From Planctomycetota bacterium (GTDB taxonomy: Bacteria > Planctomycetota > MHYJ01 > JACPRB01), in assembly GCA_023261405.1 (NCBI GenBank), contig JAHFOZ010000243.1, positions 1 through 7,901 on the forward strand: a DNA stretch of 7,901 nt, in the 5' to 3' direction. A program made the translations under genes and the position numbers. Shown piece by piece: positions 6,125 through 7,901 of this stretch. The notes beneath the pieces are model-generated. The model was not told the origin of the DNA and searched no databases. It saw only the letters and a program-made list of their open reading frames with translations. Position 1 is the first letter of the stretch. Each line of letters begins with the position of its first letter.

Positions 6125-7039
6125 TTTTCCCATGGGTGCGACTTCCAGCAGCGGCGTGGGGACTCTCTCACTGCTGAGGTAGATCGTCACGCCATCCGAT
6201 CCGTAGCAGACCGATTCACCCTGCGCCCGGGCGGGCATCTTGATGACGCGGGGCGGGCGCGAGAAGGCCTTGCCCCAGGCTTCATCGGGCTGGCGCGCGT
6301 ACTCGTAGGCATCGCCGTAGGTCAGCACGAGCGCGCGCAGGCCGTCGGGGGAGATGTCCATGGCGCTCGTCGTGGGGAGCGTGAGGGTGGCCACGGGTCT
6401 GGCCACCGCCTTCCCGGGGTTCTTGTCCAGGGGCAGCGGCAACACGAACGCCTTGCAGGTGGCATCGCTGGTCTTGGTGACCAAGACAATCTCCCGACGG
6501 ACGGGATCGACGGCCGCGGATTCGCAGTTGTGCGCGCCGTCCTCGTACGTGAACTCCTGCCGTGCCACGAGCGCCAGCGGCTGGGGTCTGCCCTGCCCGG
6601 TGATTCCCGCAGGTTCCTGGAGGATGTAGAGGGTGCAGGACGCGCGGTGCATCTTGTTGTCGCCGACGTCCGCCACCATCAGGAAGTGCCTTCCGGCGAT
6701 CGAGAAGGATCCCATGTCCTCCCAGTCCTGGGCCGTTGCGCCCTGGACCGGAAACGAACCGAGGTCCTCCCCTTTCAGGTTGAACGCGAAGAGCCGCGCG
6801 TCGCTGCCGGAATCATTGTGAGTCCAGAACACGCCGGGCGTCGTGCGGCTGCAGGCGATCCCGCTGCTCTCGGTGATCGCAGGATTGGCGAGCCGGGCGA
6901 TCTCGCGGCCCTTGCCGTAGGCGACAGGGTCGGCGCCTGCCGGAGTCCCCCCGGCAGGCGTGCCCGTCCAGGGGGGACAGGACGCCATGCAGGCTCCCGC
7001 CGCAGCGATTCCCAGAAGACTCCGACACCCGTTCCTCAT
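6122..7039 (-). CDS. Predicted lipoprotein with a beta-propeller-like domain
   Basis: The product has 305 residues. The N-terminus is a signal peptide with a lipobox-like AAGAC (Cys17); a second Cys at 21 is a less likely lipidation site because Cys17-Met18 breaks the pattern. A GTPAG GTPAG linker (26-35) follows. The mature part reads as successive beta blades: ITESSGIACS (55-64), WTHNDSG (72-78), LFAFNLKGEDLG (83-94), DWEDMG (105-110), MVADVGDNK (121-129), a CES-AAVDP/EIVLVTKT blade (172-190), AMDISPDGLRALVLTY (227-241) and GESVCYGSDG (274-283). The WTHNDSG and DWEDM pair is typical of a family of exported propeller-like proteins of unknown activity. No catalytic residues can be assigned. 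The start is ATG 7039, since GAGGAG (7053-7048) lies 8 nt upstream and the signal peptide follows directly. A GTG at 7117 would overlap the promoter and spoil the signal. It is the first gene of the four-gene cluster. Confidence 0.85.
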   Translation of the reverse strand: MRNGCRSLLGIAAAGACMASCPPWTGTPAGGTPAGADPVAYGKGREIARLANPAITESSGIACSRTTPGVFWTHNDSGSDARLFAFNLKGEDLGSFPVQGATAQDWEDMGSFSIAGRHFLMVADVGDNKMHRASCTLYILQEPAGITGQGRPQPLALVARQEFTYEDGAHNCESAAVDPVRREIVLVTKTSDATCKAFVLPLPLDKNPGKAVARPVATLTLPTTSAMDISPDGLRALVLTYGDAYEYARQPDEAWGKAFSRPPRVIKMPARAQGESVCYGSDGVTIYLSSERVPTPLLEVAPMGK

Positions 7040-7047
7040 GCGCCGTG

Positions 7048-7053
7048 CTCCTC
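7048..7053 (-). promoter_or_regulatory. Ribosome binding site of the propeller lipoprotein gene
   Basis: GAGGAG on the minus strand, 8 nt before ATG 7039, is the strongest Shine-Dalgarno in the window. It fixes the start at 7039 rather than at the upstream in-frame GTG 7117. Confidence 0.8.
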
Positions 7054-7108
7054 GGGGTCTGCGGCCACTCCCGTCTCCCGACCCGCGCCTGGGTCGCGCT
7101 ACGGCTGG

Positions 7109-7137
7109 ATGATACACCCTGGGGGGGGGAGAGGGAA
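7109..7137 (-). promoter_or_regulatory. Candidate promoter of the four-gene minus-strand cluster
   Basis: On the minus strand TATCAT (7114-7109) is a good -10 element. At a 17-nt distance the -35 position reads TTCCCT (7137-7132), a poor match. The spacer contains a run of nine C (7129-7121). Transcription would begin near 7102, giving a leader of about 60 nt to ATG 7039. No other promoter candidate is visible for the cluster. The -10 is moderately convincing and the -35 is weak. Confidence 0.35.
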
Positions 7138-7150
7138 GTCATGGAGCGGA

Positions 7151-7168
7151 GGATGGGTCCACCCATCC
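7151..7168 (-). terminator. Hairpin downstream of the PBP4-type gene (possible terminator)
   Basis: GGATGGG, a 4-nt loop, CCCATCC is a perfect 7-bp stem located 17 nt after the TGA stop at 7185 on the minus strand. The downstream sequence is pyrimidine-rich (C and T) but has no T-tract. It may be a non-canonical terminator or mRNA 3'-end stabiliser separating this gene from the cluster, and it sits just upstream of the cluster's candidate promoter. Confidence 0.45.
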
Positions 7169-7184
7169 CCGCAGGTCCGGCCCC

Positions 7185-7901
7185 TCACTCCCCCTTGTGA
7201 CGGAGCAGGAGCTCGCAGACCTGGTCCTGGAGGCGGTCGGCCGGGGAGGTGGAGACGCCGGCGCCGGAGTTGACGAGGATCGAGAAGACGAAGGTGTCGC
7301 CGTCCGCCGATTCCGCGTAGCCCGAGAGGGTGGAGACGCCGCCGACGTGCCCGGTCTTGGCGCGGAGGCGGCCCTTGAGGTCCGGCGCGGTGAGGCGCGA
7401 GCGCAGCGTGCCCTTGGGAACCCCGTTGGCCGGGAGCGACTCCGCGAAGTCCTTTCCGCTCCTGTGCTTCCGCATGTAGAGAAGAAGCTTCACGAGGTCC
7501 GCCGCCGAAGCCGAGTTCTCCCGCGTGAGGCCGGAGCCGTCGACCTGGGAGACCTCCTCCAGCCCCACCTCCTTCACCAGGAACTCGCGGACCGCGGCGA
7601 GGCCGTTCTCGGTCGTGCCCTTCCCCTTGAGCTTCCAGCCCAGCGTGCGCAGGAGCATTTCCGCGTAGAAGTTCTGGCTCGGCTTGTTGCAGGCCCCGAG
7701 CGTCGGGAGGAGGCCGCTCTCGTGGACCGCCAGCTCCTTGAACCCCTTGACGTCCTCCCGCGGGGCCGGGGACTCCTCGATCTTCCCGGCGACTTCGATC
7801 CCGGAGCGGACCAGCGTTTCCCGGAGCACCGTGCCGAAGTAGCGTGCGGGATCGTGGATCGCCACCGAGTAGGTCGCCTTCGCGCCCACCTCGCCGCGCA
7901 G
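7185..7901 (-). CDS. dacB: D-alanyl-D-alanine carboxypeptidase/endopeptidase, PBP4 (DacB) family (partial, N-terminus off the right edge)
   Basis: PBP4-family (S13) enzymes are exported and cleave the terminal D-Ala or the D,D-crosslinks of peptidoglycan. 238 residues are visible, roughly the C-terminal half of the usual length. The frame is open to base 7901, so the signal peptide and the SxxK nucleophile motif are not in the window. The second active-site motif SxN is SQN (fragment residues 75-77, in NKPSQNFYAEMLL), DGSGLTREN (121-129) is characteristic of the PBP4 family, and the KTG triad motif is present (182-184, in AKTGHVGG), followed by SGYAES. The N-terminal visible stretch (SVAIHDPARYFG) matches the family's dimer or linker region. 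Of the catalytic features that can be checked, all are intact. The stop is TGA at 7187-7185. The downstream hairpin and promoter suggest it is transcribed separately from the rarA cluster, although read-through cannot be excluded. Confidence 0.94.
   Translation of the reverse strand: MRGEVGAKATYSVAIHDPARYFGTVLRETLVRSGIEVAGKIEESPAPREDVKGFKELAVHESGLLPTLGACNKPSQNFYAEMLLRTLGWKLKGKGTTENGLAAVREFLVKEVGLEEVSQVDGSGLTRENSASAADLVKLLLYMRKHRSGKDFAESLPANGVPKGTLRSRLTAPDLKGRLRAKTGHVGGVSTLSGYAESADGDTFVFSILVNSGAGVSTSPADRLQDQVCELLLRHKGE

Noticed and set aside
7040..7117. An N-terminal extension of the propeller lipoprotein to GTG 7117
   Set aside because: It would add 26 Arg/Gly-rich residues before the signal peptide, overlap the candidate -10, and ignore the strong GAGGAG site placed for ATG 7039.
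6056..7273. A 405-codon plus-strand frame opposite the propeller lipoprotein gene
   Set aside because: It is compositionally biased, crosses several gene boundaries and the intergenic promoter region, and has no ribosome binding site.
1..7901. CRISPR array, tRNA or rRNA genes, insertion sequence or attachment site
   Set aside because: No spaced direct repeats of CRISPR size, no tRNA cloverleaf pattern, no rRNA-like sequence, and no transposase or integrase product or terminal inverted repeats were seen on either strand.

Overview
This 7,901-base window is a GC-rich bacterial chromosomal segment, densely coding. It holds seven protein genes, of which five are complete and one is cut at each edge. 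I see no rRNA, tRNA, CRISPR, transposase or phage gene. The organism cannot be named from the sequence. A Ser/Thr kinase with DLG in place of DFG, two small exported lipoproteins of unfamiliar type and the very high GC content suggest a Planctomycetota-like or similar environmental lineage. That placement is inference, not a call.

Layout, left to right. (1) Positions 1-904, minus strand: the first 301 residues of a Ser/Thr protein kinase whose N-terminus carries two MshEN/GspE-N-like repeats. (2) Positions 905-1025: a divergent intergenic region with two look-alike promoter candidates back to back. (3) Positions 1026-3431, plus strand: a complete leucyl-tRNA synthetase (leuS). (4) Positions 3432-3474: a short convergent spacer made largely of five heptamers of the form RGCTNNN. 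(5) Positions 7039-3475, minus strand: a tightly packed four-gene cluster. In transcription order it encodes a predicted beta-propeller lipoprotein, an SDR-family oxidoreductase, the AAA+ ATPase RarA/MgsA, and a second, unrecognised lipoprotein. Junctions are 10 nt, a 4-nt GTGA overlap, and 10 nt. At both 10-nt junctions the upstream stop codon TAG is part of the next gene's Shine-Dalgarno sequence. (6) Positions 7040-7184: an intergenic region with a hairpin after the upstream gene, a G9 homopolymer and the candidate promoter of the cluster. (7) Positions 7185-7901, minus strand: the C-terminal half of a PBP4-type D-alanyl-D-alanine carboxypeptidase.

How the genes work together. leuS and rarA are housekeeping functions (translation, replication-fork maintenance). 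The PBP4 homologue acts on peptidoglycan in the periplasm, and the two lipoproteins are also predicted to be exported. The cluster around rarA looks like co-transcription without an obvious shared pathway.

I did not find a convincing new multi-gene system. The best leads are the MshEN-like N-terminus on the kinase, the SDR that lacks the usual catalytic serine, the paired divergent promoters with a possibly leaderless leuS, the homopolymer in the cluster's putative promoter, competing hairpins early in the propeller lipoprotein gene, and the heptamer array after leuS.
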